From the NCBI RefSeq assembly GCF_027943255.1, contig NC_072896.1:48324501-48388500 (forward strand): a DNA stretch of 64,000 nt. Reading direction: 5' to 3'. Under the pieces are notes generated by a model. It searched no databases and was not told where the DNA came from. It saw nothing but the letters and a program-made list of their open reading frames with translations. The stretch is from Anastrepha obliqua. Its lineage: Eukaryota; Arthropoda; Insecta; Diptera; Tephritidae. The position numbers and the translations under genes are program-made. Shown here piece by piece: positions 48,259 through 59,962 of the stretch (position 1 is the stretch's first letter; each line of letters opens with the position of its first letter).

Positions 48259-49544
48259 AAAAAATCTTAAATGGCAGTTCCTCAAACTGCTCCGAAATAT
48301 CAAAAGAATTAATGTAATTTCAAACGTGTCAGTTCAAACTAGCATTGCATCCAAGGCGTATTGAGTCTATCATCCTTGCATTGCACTCAAGCTTGCTTGT
48401 TCTTCTCTTTAAAAGTTTCATTATTGTTATTTCATATTATTATCATACATATATTCATTATCGAAATTCACTGAAAAAAGATTTGTCCAAAAGGAAAGCC
48501 AAATCTGTAACCCCTATATCTCGGCAACCACTCAATATTGCATCAAATTTCATTCAAATCGAAGCAGTGAAGTTTGTAGTGGGGACATTTGACATGTTTT
48601 GACCCATATGTACTGTATGTATGTATGTAATATGTATCTGTATGAGCGCCATACTTCTTATATAATGCATATATCATACATAATTATACAAATATATATT
48701 TACATAATTATCCCAAATCTTAAAATTTGTTCCTGCTTTAACGTAGAGCTTTAACTTCAATGCCCAAACACGTACAATTTTTTTACTGAATTGAATTTTT
48801 CATTCCGACTTGGCGTATGGGTTTCAAAAGATTCGTCCGGAATGAAATTTATCTTGTATTTTATCTTTTACTTTGAGCTTACTCCATATTTAATCTACAA
48901 TTTTCAATAAAACGGTGTCAGAACTTTTTTAAGAACATAAATTTTCGAAAATGAAAGGTATTGAAATATAAAATTCTTTTTAAATACAATAATATGAATA
49001 AAAACTAATTTTGCTTATTTTTATTTTGGTTTTATTAGAAAAAGAAAAGATTCTCATTATTTTTATGGTCTCTATGAAATGAAAGTTAAAAATAAATAGT
49101 CCGTATATCAAGAAATTTTAGACTCCCCATTAATTTTCATGCAGAAAAGTTTAAGGAATTTAAAAGCTGACGTTTCATGAAATTGACGTATGGCTAAATA
49201 GATGAAAAAATAAAATTTTGGTGCTGTTTGGCTCTCATTTTTATACATTTGAATACAGTTTGTTTCTTTCTGAAAGGTTCTAAATTAACTGACATTCCTG
49301 TAAATATAAAGTAAATGCACTATAATGTCAAAAAAATATTGTCTTTTTTAAAAAGAAAAGAAAACATATCGAAAAACACAGTATATTTTTGAAAATGTTT
49401 CGCCCATAAATACGAGTACCTCTTACCTTTCACTAAAGGTTTGAAAGTGCTCAGAAAAAAATGGAATTCGTCATGTTGACTTTGAGATTTCCGAATTCCA
49501 TTAATGAAGCTTTAAAACAACTCTCTATGGGTAGGGTTCGATAC
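48259..49544. other. Intergenic stretch, no gene recognised
   Basis: Mostly AT-rich. A CATCCAAGGCGTATTGAGTC motif at 48349 resembles a lone CAAGGCG MITE end. Confidence 0.35.
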
Positions 49545-50931
49545 TCCTCAATAGTACAGCACTACCCAAAGTACTCTTAACGTGGTCGGGGGTGAAGGGC
49601 TGGATTAAAGTGTGATGCGACCCGTGCCGAGAATCTGTCAGGCTTGGGGCCCTTCTAATAAATAACCAAGTCTCGAACGGAGCTTACAGATACCTGGCGC
49701 CCTCCGTAATAACTAGCCTTACCCGTGTAGTTCGGAGCTATAAAAAAAAGGAGATCGGTCCTCCTTCTAAAAGACCGACAGGAACAAACAGTTCCGCAAT
49801 AAGAGCAAAGGTCGCACCGAGCTCGAAGAAAACGCCATCTATCGGCCAAATAAGTCGATCGAAATACACAGCGACAGCCTCAGCGAAAGCGAGGCCAGTT
49901 GCCACACAACCAGAGCTGGACACAGGTCCAAGCACAAGTAGGGGTGCACTAGCCGGCAGTCAACTGTGATTCAGCCCCCAAAAACGGTCCCGACCGGAAG
50001 CACTGCTACTGCTAGCTCCGGTACCGACGGATGGCCGCTTGTGAGGGTGGTAGACCCAGCGAAAGCGAGCTACCAGGATCGCAGAAACGCAGCTAGGCTC
50101 CTAAGGAGGGTGCACGAAACTCACCCAAAGGAAGGTGAAATGTCTCAGGAGTTGAAAGAGGCGATTGAAAGAGCGAAAGCGATCATTCCTGATTTCAACC
50201 CCGACTTCAAACCAATACAATCGGCTCCAAAACGACAGCGGTCCTTGGAGGATAATAAGCCAAACGCAAAAAGGCACAAATCAATGGGCGTGACGCCCAG
50301 AAGATCATTTGCGGAGGTTGCAAAAGACCGCTTTATCATAGGGGTCCTGGACGAGAACCATCCTGAAGGTATGATCCCCAAGGCCCAATGGAAATGGATC
50401 GAGGCCGAGCTAACGAAAGTGGCACTGAAGGTTATTCTGGAGAACCCCGGCCCCCCGCCTGCGTGCGAAGACTTAGGCTGGCACCAAGGCCAGATAAAAA
50501 TAATAGCGTGCGACGATGAGAGATCGGTTCAACTGTACAAAGAGGCCATCTCCAAAGTCGGCGAAGTGTACCCAAATGCCAAGCTAGTGGTCGTGGACAG
50601 GAAGGATATTCCGTCCAGGCCGCGAGCAAGGGTTTGGTTACCTTCAACCGTCGAAGACCCGGAAGAGATTATGAAGCTCATTCGGGTCTGCAATCCGGAT
50701 ATCCCAACGCAGGAGTGGAGGTACGTCAAAACTCTTACCAACAAAAACAGCGTGGAAGAATCGAAAGAGCAGAAGCGCGCCATCATGCAGGCTCTCCTGC
50801 TCCTCACAGAGAACTCAATTGAACCGTTAGCGAAATGCGATGGGCAACTGAGATACGGTTTTGTAAAGGTGAAGCTTCATATTTATAAAACCGACACAAT
50901 TTGTGAATCAATCAGTGAATATTTTGATTTT
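49545..50931 (+). pseudogene. Non-LTR retrotransposon ORF1 (DUF4780-like), frameshifted
   Basis: This GC-rich island starts with an apparent 5' UTR and encodes an ORF1 protein. One frame runs from about 49738 (KKKEIGPPSKRPTGTNSSAI, basic and Ser/Pro-rich) to a stop at 49968. It continues one frame over from 49966 (IQPPKTVPTGSTATASSGTD). A second basic segment (APKRQRSLEDNKPNAKRHKS) and RRSFAEVAKDRF lead into the folded part KAQWKWIEAELTKVAL, WHQGQIKIIACDDERSVQLY and ARVWLPSTVEDPEEIMKLIR, ending YGFVKVKLHIYKTD before it drifts into host-like sequence. The layout resembles ORF1 of LOA/R1-group LINEs. ORF2 is absent, so the copy is 3'-truncated or recombined. Confidence 0.7.
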
Positions 50932-50934
50932 TGA

Positions 50935-52539
50935 TTTGATTAAGTCCGATGTGCTAAATTGCTATAGAGCTAATCAAAATGAAGGCCCTTAATGCATTTT
51001 TTCCTTGCTTTACGCTTACACTTCCTTATTCCTTCTCTTCTTGTCTCTTATTTTGCTTCTGAATATTAAAAAATTATTGAGGAAATATATTTCCAAGAAC
51101 AAAAAATGTTAGGTAATAAAAATTAATAACAAAGGGAATTTTAAATATTTCATCTATGTATTGCTGGATAATATTTTGTCGCCTGCAGTACTGTACCACG
51201 ACTCAAGGTGAGTTGAGTCCTATAGGTGGCGTGATTTTAACAAGTATGACGTCAAGCACCTTAATAATACAAAACAAAACAAACAAAAGCAGGAGAAATT
51301 ATATGTTTGTGAAAATTCAGTAAATGGCTTGGTAGTATGGTGCTTTATGAAATTTAAACTAAACAAACTAATGAAAACGAAGTGCCGTATGTTAAATTTT
51401 GAAAGCACAAATTAACATAAAGCATCCAAATGCAGTTTGTTTGCGTTTTTATGCGGACGCCGTGGCAAGAAAGTGCGGGTGTGTAGCCTCACTGAAATCT
51501 TTGTGTTTGGTGAAAAAAGGGCACAGCATTACAATTGCAATTGAAATACTTGAAACAAGGTTAGTTCTTAGAAGCTAACTTCGGCAGAGTATTTTGTTTT
51601 TGTAGTTTGAATGAAGTCTTCAATGAGAATATAGTGAACAAACAAGGCAACCACAAAGAAGCAGGGCACTTTGACATTTAGATCACGTCACACTTATGTC
51701 TCAGGGGCAGGACAAATGGAACAAAGTTCAACACATGGCTGCCGAAATAATACAGCAACTCCGATATAGCGAGCAGGCAAGACGGAAGAGCAAACTCCAA
51801 ATAGGAACGTAAAGCAGCACATCTATCCAGAGATGAAAATGCAGGTAAACTGACGATACCACTATTAGAAACAAAATTTTCTATGGTAATGAACAGGGGC
51901 ATGATGGGAGAGGGCGTATAAATCCGACAGGCGTGGCTCTCTTCAGAAATTACTTAACAGTGGGTGGTAATAGGCAGATGCAGCTTCTGACGTTTTGCAT
52001 CAGAACAGTAACTTACCCCTTCTGACGAAATACTTGACGGTAGTACCGGGGGGATCGGTATTTTGACGGTAGGAGGTTTAGTTCGGGTTAAAGTCCCACA
52101 CTGACGGGGCAAGACTTTCGATGCTTCGTCTTTTTACTAAAAACAGATCTTTTTCAACAGGCTGCATACTACACGAAATATTTTAATATGTTAAATTTTC
52201 CACTAATAAATCCGTCGTAGTTTGCAAAAAGAAACTTTAGCGTAGTGGATCTTGTCTTCTATCACTTCGAAGATAACGTTAAGTATTTTATCATGAAAAA
52301 TGTTTAGCGGAGACTGCTTGTAAATACTAAGTACGTGACATGAAAAATATGTGGCACGGCAACCCTAGTGTCTGATTAGAGCGTATAGGTGTCCCATATT
52401 CGCTACATTTGTTAATAGAATTCATTTATTTTGTATTCGTCATGTTTGCATTGGAATAATTTTCCTCTAGTGAATAAACATCTGAAGAGTAGTTATAAGT
52501 ATCTTGGCTTATAGACGCATCTGAAGACAAATTGACAGG
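50935..52539. other. Stretch upstream of TBC1D20, with possible LINE tail
   Basis: Most is AT-rich and unassigned. A GC-richer block at about 51900-52135 (TTTTGACGGTAGGAGGTTTA, AGTCCCACACTGACGGGGCA) looks like a retroelement 3' UTR, but no coding frame supports this. The TBC1D20 promoter should lie just upstream of 52540. Confidence 0.3.
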
Positions 52540-54269
52540 ATGACGAACAACGGCAATGGTGGTAGTTTGCAGCAAAACGAAATAAAAATCGATCAGCCAC
52601 AGGAATTATGTTTTGAGAAATGTATGTAATATTTGAGTCACTTGATTTGTTTGTGCGTTTTTTACCATATCAAATGTACATTTCATAATAGGTCCAGAAA
52701 GTAGTGAGGAGCAACAAAAACGTTTGGAAATCGAACGATTACTGCAGGAATACAAAGGTTGCATACCCATACAAAAGCTTCAAGAGGTTGCACGTTCAGA
52801 TCATGGGTTAGTTACAGATGAACTGCGACGTTTATTGTGGCCACAGTTGGCTGGTGTGGATACATCAAATTTGGAGCCTGCACCCAGTCTTAGTGATTTA
52901 ACGACACATCCCGAATACCAACAAGTGGTGCTTGATGTGAATAGATCGCTTAAGCGTTTCCCGCCTGGCATTCCATATGAACAACGTATAGCATTACAAG
53001 ATCAATTGACTGTTTTAATACTGCGTGTGATAAAGAAATATCCTAATTTGCGTTACTATCAAGGCTACCACGATGTAGCTGTGACATTTTTGTTGGTCGT
53101 CGGCGAGGAGGTTGCATTTGCGGTTATGGAAGAGCTATCGACCAATCATTTTTCAGAATGTATGCAGGAAACAATGGATGCTACGCAAAAACGGCTTATG
53201 TTCATATGGCCATTAGTCGATTTTGAAAATCCTCAATTGTTCCAATTTTTACAAGAATCTGCAGTAGGTACACTATTTGCATTGCCCTGGTATCTTACCT
53301 GGTTTGGACACAGTTTGAATTCGTATAAGGATGTGGTGCGACTATATGATTACTTCTTGGCATCACCCATTTATATGCCAATATTTGTGACTGCTGCCAT
53401 CATATTGCATCGTGTAGAAGACATTTTGAAGGTCGATTGTGATATGGCCTCAGTGCACTGCATTCTGTCCAAGGTAAAAAAATGATAACAAACTATAAAT
53501 CTAGCGTAAACTGCAGATGCTGTGAATGTACTTAATGTGCGAGTTATAGGTCTATGTATTTAATGATTGTGAAGCTAAATGAATAAAGTGAAGTGTAGAT
53601 TTGATGCCATAACAATATTCGGATGGTAAAATCGAATACTTAAAATATTTATAATTTACGAAAATTCGCCTTAAAGAATGGAGGACCTATTCCAGAAAGT
53701 CCCTTCAGCTCATCGGTACCGTGGTCGCATTTTTTGTTATAAATTTTAAAACTTTTTACCGGCAAAATTTTTTCCCCCGAAGCTTAGTCGAAAATATAAA
53801 CTTTCTTGCGTTATGTTTAAAATGCCCTTTAATAGTTTGAAATTTTATATCTACATACAACATAAATATTTGTATTTTTTAGCTTCCCGATAACCTGCCT
53901 TTTGAAGAGCTTTTAAAAACATCGAGTATTTTGTATGATAAATATTCGTTGACAGTAATTGAAAAACATGTTGAGGAGTTAGTAAGGAGAGAGTAAGTTT
54001 TCTTAACTAGTGTGAGTACGGGTGCTATCAACTTAATGTTTTTTTTATTCTAATTTAGAAAACTTCAACGGCAGTTAGAGGAGCAGCGTATTCAAGAGCG
54101 TCGCAAGAAACTGGCCCGCAGCGCTCGTGCCGGTAATAATGTGTTAGCGCGATGGTTACCGCAAGTACTCACTCCAAAATCAATGATAGTAACGACAGCG
54201 TTCTCCATTCTGGTTGGCATTTGTGCGTACTACTACAAAAATCAGTATCTGTCGGCGGGAGTTAGTTGA
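52540..54269 (+). CDS. TBC1D20: TBC1 domain family member 20 orthologue (Rab1 GAP), 4 exons
   Basis: This is a GTPase-activating protein for Rab1/Rab18-type Rabs at the ER/Golgi, anchored by a C-terminal membrane segment. Exons 52540-52621, 52692-53473, 53883-53992 and 54059-54269 join in phase, giving 394 aa (human 403). The TBC domain starts after RRLLWPQLAGVD. The arginine finger is Arg112 in LDVNRSLKRFPPG and the glutamine finger is Gln151 in YYQGYHD, 39 residues apart, exactly as Arg105/Gln144 in human. FALPWYLTWFGHSL and LYDYFLASPIYMPIFVTAAI follow. After the TBC domain a basic coiled segment (QLEEQRIQERRKKLARSARA) leads to the TM anchor at about 366-384 (MIVTTAFSILVGICAYYY). AATAAA lies near 54715. 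Confidence 0.95.
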
Positions 54270-55184
54270 GTAAGCATTTACATGCAGCCAAGCCAAAACC
54301 ATGCGCTGCGGCATGCGACAACCCCCATTTGTAACTGGATGATCGGCTTTTCATTTTACTAAATGCAAAAAATATTGTAATAAAAAATTTTAACCATTCA
54401 TATCCATGGCTGGAAAAATACGTTCACTACATTATACTATAAGTTTTTCATTGCTCTTCTAAGCTGGAATTTTAAGGGTACTTTTTTGGTTTCATAGTAG
54501 TTAATTTATGTATATTGATAAGAATATTGTTATGCATTGTATTTGTTATTTACGAATGGCTTTAAGTGATTAAGAGCATCACATCTAGTATGAAGCGGTG
54601 CACTAGCTGTATCTATCCACATTCATTACCATATATACTCATATAAGTCCAATGTATTTATACAACACGCATATGTTGCAATGTAAATTTTAATCGAAGT
54701 TTAATGTGAATATAATAAATTAAAAGGCAATGTTAGATTTCACAAATATTTGGGATATTTAAAATATTTATTCACTATTATTGATACTGTAGTTGGCAGA
54801 AATAGTCAAATGCTAGGGAATGTTTCTGTAATTACAACTCTGTATAGCTCGCTCCTCTAGTCTACTCTTACTGTACTGTACTCATGACTTCATTATTTGT
54901 AGTTGAATATAACAATCTACGTATGGACATACATACGTATATAAAATAAAAATGTCATGAAGGCCCGGTTATTGTTTAAAAAATATCGAGTACATAGTAA
55001 TTTTTTTTTTGAAATTTGTATGCTAATAGTTAACCAAACTTTGAGTACTATTCATTGTCCTCGATGGCAACTGACGGTAGGCCATGAAGCATGAAGTCTC
55101 GGTCGGAAACATTTTTCAAGTAACATCCCTTAATAAAATTGTTTTTGCGCGATTTCGAGTGATCGCGCGAGTGCGAGTTACCAT
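54270..55184. other. TBC1D20 3' UTR and intergenic
   Basis: 3' UTR sequence ends near 54720. The remainder is AT-rich, with no gene recognised. Confidence 0.45.
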
Positions 55185-55530
55185 CTTACTACATACCAAC
55201 CGTTGTGGTAGCAGCATAAACATCCCTATACATGTAGCGACAGTACCAGTTGGCCAGATGAAGAACTGCTTGTCGTGGAAGAACGCGTCGCCATTGCTCG
55301 TTGTTGTTATTGTAACATCATTGGCATTCCCCATACATATACGGGGAATGCTGCTGAAGTGACAGTCCTTGGCCGTATACGAGTAGATGTACATATATTC
55401 GGGTCGTTCCGGTTACGTAGAACCGGCTGTCCTGGGAACGAAGCGTTTGTTCGTTCTTCTGAAGTACCGATACAAGATGCAAGGACGTTGTTTTCGTCCC
55501 ATGACGCGAGTCTACGCAAGGACTATCACT
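55185..55530 (+). repeat. Longest copy of the CCGGTTACGTAGA hairpin repeat
   Basis: It has TTGTGGTAGCAGCATAAACA, the perfect hairpin ATTCCCCATACATATACGGGGAAT (two arms around CATAT) at about 55326-55349, then GCTGAAGTGACAGTCCTTGG and GTCGTTCCGGTTACGTAGAA with CCGGCTGTC. Shorter copies keep only the last part (5074, 22583, 423). Confidence 0.65.
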
Positions 55531-55895
55531 TCAGCAAATCAAAATTAGACATTTTTATACTGTTACAACAACAATACTTGTTGCTGTTGCAGTTTATTTA
55601 TTGGGAGGACTATAAAGGGTGATACATGGGATTCGCGGGTGGTTGAGAGCCTGTATTTTTGTTTATTAACTTCTTTTTTTGTGTAAATACTTTAGGTCGC
55701 TATACAAAGTGTGTAATGTACTACGTTTTACTACTTTATTAACTTATTACTATCTAAGCACGGGAAATATGAAGGAGGCGGGAGTATTTGATAAATACAC
55801 ACATACATACGTAACAAAACTTTCCAGAGTTCCCCGAAAATGATAGTACACATTTTTTCCAACGAACTTAAACATTCAGAAAAAACTGCCTAATT

Positions 55896-56545
55896 TTAGG
55901 GCTGCATGAGACTACTTTTATTGTTATCTTTGGCAAGTGCTTCTTCCAAGGCCATAATAAATTCATTCAATTTATCTGGATTCATTTCAAAATGTATTTT
56001 GCTTATTTTGCCATTCGCATCACAGCAATTGAAGTATAGTCGTACTAGTTCACGGTAATTTTGAGCGAAGCTACTATCTCCAAGTACCACACGAGCATCA
56101 TAGTCGAATGACAATACCAACGGATGTTCTTGGGCATTATGCAGCTGCAACATATATTTTCCAATTTCTGATTTACGCGCCTCATATACTGCTGGTACCA
56201 ATCGCTGGAATTCAGGACTTAAATTACTAAATTCGTAGAGCAATTCCGCTTCCGTGGAATTTTCATTTTCGTAGTGTGACCTGTAGGCACGCGCAATTTT
56301 ACGAGTCATCAACATGAAATCGTGCACATTCTGAAACCCATACTTGTGGCAATGTTTTTCCATTTGATGCTCATCACTATTGCCAAGAAGCACATCAACC
56401 GAGTAGTTCAGAATCTGGAAGGGAGCAGTAAGTTCATTGGCAACACTTCTTTACTTGTTTAGGATTTCGCTACCTCATAAAGGATTTCCTTGTTATCGAT
56501 ATTTAGTAAAAATGGACAACCTAGAAATGTGTAGCCGAGTGACAT
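55896..56545 (-). CDS. COMM domain-containing protein, 2 exons
   Basis: COMMD proteins form the Commander complex with CCDC22/CCDC93 and act in endosomal recycling and NF-kB control. Exons on minus are 56545-56474 and 56414-55896, with a 59 bp GT-AG intron at phase 0, giving 196 aa. The N-terminal region (NIDNKEILYE-ILNYSVDVLL) is helical. The COMM domain is at about residues 122-185: PLVLSFDYDARVVLGDSSFA, the RELVRLYF strand, GKISKIHFEMNPDKLNEFIM and ALEEALA. The spacing and the KSEIGKYML segment before it resemble COMMD8, but I cannot separate it from other COMMDs with certainty. It is convergent with TBC1D20. Confidence 0.85.
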
Positions 56546-56867
56546 TTTCCTTTAATATTTCGCAAATAAAATCTCTGTTCTTAGAAATAATTTTATTAGA
56601 GAAATTCAGAAAACTCGTTTAATTCAACAACAAAAATCCGATTAGTCAGCTGGTTTTGTTTACTGTCCGAGAAAACTCTAGCCGCAATAACAAACTGTGA
56701 CGGCGTTAGTGCTGATTAAATAGTGGCGACGGAATGAAATGGGACTTTGTGAACAAGCAGAATTGATAAAATCAATACAGGGCCTTTCATTTTCGAGTTT
56801 ATTTTTTAACGGCATTTTATTTTTGAAGTTGTTTGGAAATATATTTTTTTCTAATCGTAAGTAGAAA

Positions 56868-57115
56868 ATTCGTCGTAGCCCAATTGATTGGTTTGTGATT
56901 ACCATTCGGTAGAGCTCGGGTTCGAAACCCAGTGCAAACCTCCGAGTGTATGTTTGATATGAAAAAGCTCCTGATAAAAACCATTAGCCGTTCGGAGGCG
57001 GCATAAAACTGTAGGTCTCTCTATTTGTGAGAAAACATCAAGATGCACACCAAGGAGTAAAGGAGGAGCGCAGACAATTATATATATATATGTATATATA
57101 TATATATAGATGTAT
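56868..57115 (+). repeat. tRNA-derived SINE
   Basis: The head TTCGTCGTAGCCCAATTGAT, B box GGTTCGAAACCC at about 56919, CAAACCTCCGAGTGTATGTT, GATATGAAAAAGCTCCTGAT, GCCGTTCGGAGGCGGC and a TATATATA tail are all present. Confidence 0.75.
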
Positions 57116-57589
57116 TGTCGCAAGCTCCCAAGATGTATATAAAAGGATTAAACATTTTCTCACTATCTTCTAGAAATAAGAATTTGGGGCCAACTGGTTG
57201 GTAGGATGAAGGCATTTGCTTGGGTTTTTCTGCTCTCGATATAAACACTATTTTAACCCCAGTCCGCATGTTGGATATGTAACCCAGCAGAACAGATGCT
57301 CTATTTGGTTCACCCCCGCTGGAGTAGACCATTACACTCGCTCTACCGTGGCAAGCTTGGTCGCAAGGCTTTGTTTTCTATTGGTATTGGGTCAACCTAT
57401 GAGCGAACCCAACATGGGTAGTAGAATAGCCCGGCTCAGGCAGAGGCTTCCAAGTTTCTCCCCGATGTTGTGTAAAACTCCCGTCCGATCTTTTGAAAGT
57501 ACAAATATTATATTATTGGTATGATCCTTTGATGGGATGGTTATGGATTTACCCACAGTGTTAACTCCATGTAGCCCTCTTGCATATTC

Positions 57590-57958
57590 TTACATAGGCT
57601 ACAAATCTTTCGCCAACAAATGCCTCCGCGTCATCTGCAGAATATTCTGGCCAAACACCATCAGTAACGACGCACTGTGGAGATTAACGAATGAGGAACC
57701 CATCCTTAGGCAAATCAAAAGCAGAAAGTGGCGATGGATAGGGCACACGTTGAGAAAATTACCACATAGTATCACGAAAATGGCACTAGATTGGAACCAG
57801 AGCAGAGGTCGTGGTGGACCAAAAAATAATTGGAGAAGGTCGATGTTGCGTAGTTGTCTAGTAGATACCGACATCTTATGGGACGGTACAAAAACAACAG
57901 CACAGAACCGTGTACGATGGAAGAGTCTTGCCGATGGCCTATGCTCCAAAGAGTGAAC
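57590..57958 (+). pseudogene. LINE (RTE-like) ORF2 C-terminus
   Basis: The open frame reads YIGYKSFANKCLRVICRIFW, NEEPILRQIKSRKWRWIGHT, LDWNQSRGRGGPKNNWRRSM, then TKTTAQNRVRWKSLADGLCS and a stop at 57955. The W-R-W-I-G-H and G-R-x-x-x-W-R-R motifs are typical. This is the youngest-looking copy of this LINE in the window; its 5' part is missing. Confidence 0.75.
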
Positions 57959-58199
57959 AAGGGAAAAAGATTAAATTCTTGGCAAAAATGAATTTTTTAA
58001 TGACCCTGAAAAGAAATTTGACACAAAAAAATGGAGGAAATTGTTCTTCATCAAATGAGAGAGAGTGTATTGAAAAAGAACGATGTCACAAGAACCTTTT
58101 AATCTTTCCATCGAGACTCAAGTTCCCACCGTGAAAAGAGTTTTACAAAAAATTGCTGAAAATATGCTGAAATGCGACGAGTCGAAATCAAACTATATA

Positions 58200-58335
58200 T
58201 ATATATAATAGGCGAGTACACCCTTTTTGGGTGTTTGACCGAGCTCCTCCTCCTATTTGTGGTGTGCGCCTTGATGTTGTTCCACAAATGGAGGGACCTA
58301 CAGTTTTAAGCCGACTCCGAACGACAGATATTTTT
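58200..58335 (-). repeat. tRNA-derived SINE body, reverse
   Basis: A TATATA tail, CCCTTTTTGGGTGTTTGACC, CTCCTCCTCCTATTTGTGGT, TTGTTCCACAAATGGAGGGA and CTACAGTTTTAAGCCGACTC lie in reverse order. The rest of the copy is lost. Confidence 0.75.
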
Positions 58336-58734
58336 TTTTTATTTTTTTTTCAAACAATAGTTGTCTTGTTTTGTTTTCATGTGACCAAATGTCTTTATTC
58401 ACTCCATTTTGATTTGAATTTAATTGGTTTTCATTAAAAACTGCTTTTGTTGCTTTTTTTTATAAATTTTTTGCTTGCGAACATTGAGAGTATTTTATAC
58501 AAAACCTGAATTCCTTAGAGAAATGTTTTGTCATTTCCAGTGACATGCCATAAATTAGCGAGCACAAGTAAGAGGATCTGTGATGGTCTGGGCAACATTA
58601 AAAAATAAATGCAAGCCCAAAATTGCTCTTGTTTCCGGTATAATGGATGCTCTGATAGATTGGGACAAACTAGCAAGTAAAGCACTCAGACGTAATTAAG
58701 TCCATTGTACTGCACTCGGATTCCTTTTAATTTT

Positions 58735-59170
58735 CTTTAAATCTACTTGACTTCCGATGAAATCTGATTAGATCTTGTGGTGCCAAGGAGCCAAGGTGGC
58801 CGCTTCTTAACATATCAGTGCCAAAAACCTCAAGCCTAATTTGAGCGAAAGCTGGGCAGACGCACAGAAAGCGGTCCTCTATCTCATCCACCTCTCCACA
58901 TGCTGGGCAGAGTGCATTGTCTGAGATGCCCACCTTTTCCTTGTGCTTTGCTCATAGAAAGTGGCCCGTCATCAGTCCAACTAGCCGTCTACAGTCCCCT
59001 CTGCTTAGTGACAGGAGGAACTGCGACAGTCGATCGGATATGACAGGTAACATCAGTTTTGTCCATCTGCAGCCTCTCTCATTGTATAATGAACTCGACG
59101 AAAACATGATCAGAAAATTCGAGACAAGATGAGAAACTTTGTCCACTTTCAGATATGCAACGATCATGAG
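58735..59170 (-). pseudogene. LINE ORF2 C-terminal fragment (RNase H end and Cys motif)
   Basis: The minus strand has LSLSRGDCRRLVGLMTGHFL and, in another frame, GISDNALCPACGEVDEIEDR with FLCVCPAFAQIRLEVFGTD. The C-x2-C...C-x-C pattern ends many Jockey/R1-type proteins. Confidence 0.65.
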
Positions 59171-59229
59171 TAAACAATACGATCACAGTCGTACTCGATT
59201 TGTACTATCACTAACACGAAGAGATTGTA

Positions 59230-59600
59230 GAATCATAGTATGATTGACGTGCTAACGAGACGAGCTATTGAGCAGCGCATGCTTATAAGACAGGAATCTC
59301 GGGCAGCGAGGAATGCAGGAGATGTGGGGAGCAGAGCTCAAGGGAAACTGCAGAGCATCTCCTTTGCGGATATCCTGCGTTATTCAAAGCTCGCTTAAAA
59401 TATTTGGGTGTCACCACAGCTTGACGGATTGGAAGACATCTCAGTAGTGGGTTGGAAATGCCTCCTTAAATTCGCGATAGAAGCAGGCACCATCCGGGTG
59501 GACATTTTTAAACGTTAACTAGCTAATGAACTGCATGTGGTATCGCTATGGACCGAACCAGTCTATGCGCGACTGCAAGTCAACCCGGTCAACCTAACCT
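59230..59600 (+). pseudogene. LINE C-terminal fragment with CCTAACCTAA tail
   Basis: The plus strand reads GSEECRRCGEQSSRETAEHL, LCGYPALFKARLKYLG, then stops. The 3' tail at about 59575-59592 is CCGGTCAACCTAACCTAACC. It is a 5'-truncated retroposed copy. Confidence 0.6.
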
Positions 59601-59962
59601 AACCTAAGAAAAGGGTCAGCGCGTCGAAAGAAATTCCTACTGAAACTCTTAAGAACCTCGCTTAAAATGTTCCTCGTCAATTACTGGTCGTACCTCAAAA
59701 TAAGGGAAGGTCTATTAAATAATAAGCTAAGATAACTATATAATATTTATAACTGTTTGCAAGTTTGTAAACATAAGGTGTTTATTTTTTTATTTCTCTA
59801 TTTATTATTTATCTAATCTAAAAAATAAACGAACAAATTTAGTTTTTGTCTTTAAAATTATATTATACTATTAATTAATTACACTTATAAACGAATTTAC
59901 CATCATTTGTTGTTATAATACTCGTAAAAATGCAAAAAAAAAACAATACTTTGAGTTTATAA
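59601..59962. other. AT-rich spacer between LINE fragments
   Basis: No feature is recognised. Confidence 0.35.

Noticed and set aside
51900..52135. Structured GC-rich block considered as a ncRNA gene
   Set aside because: It resembles a LINE 3' UTR more than a known ncRNA, and no Pol III signals are seen.
57599..57949. 116-codon minus-strand open frame
   Set aside because: It is the shadow of the plus-strand LINE C-terminus at 57590-57958.
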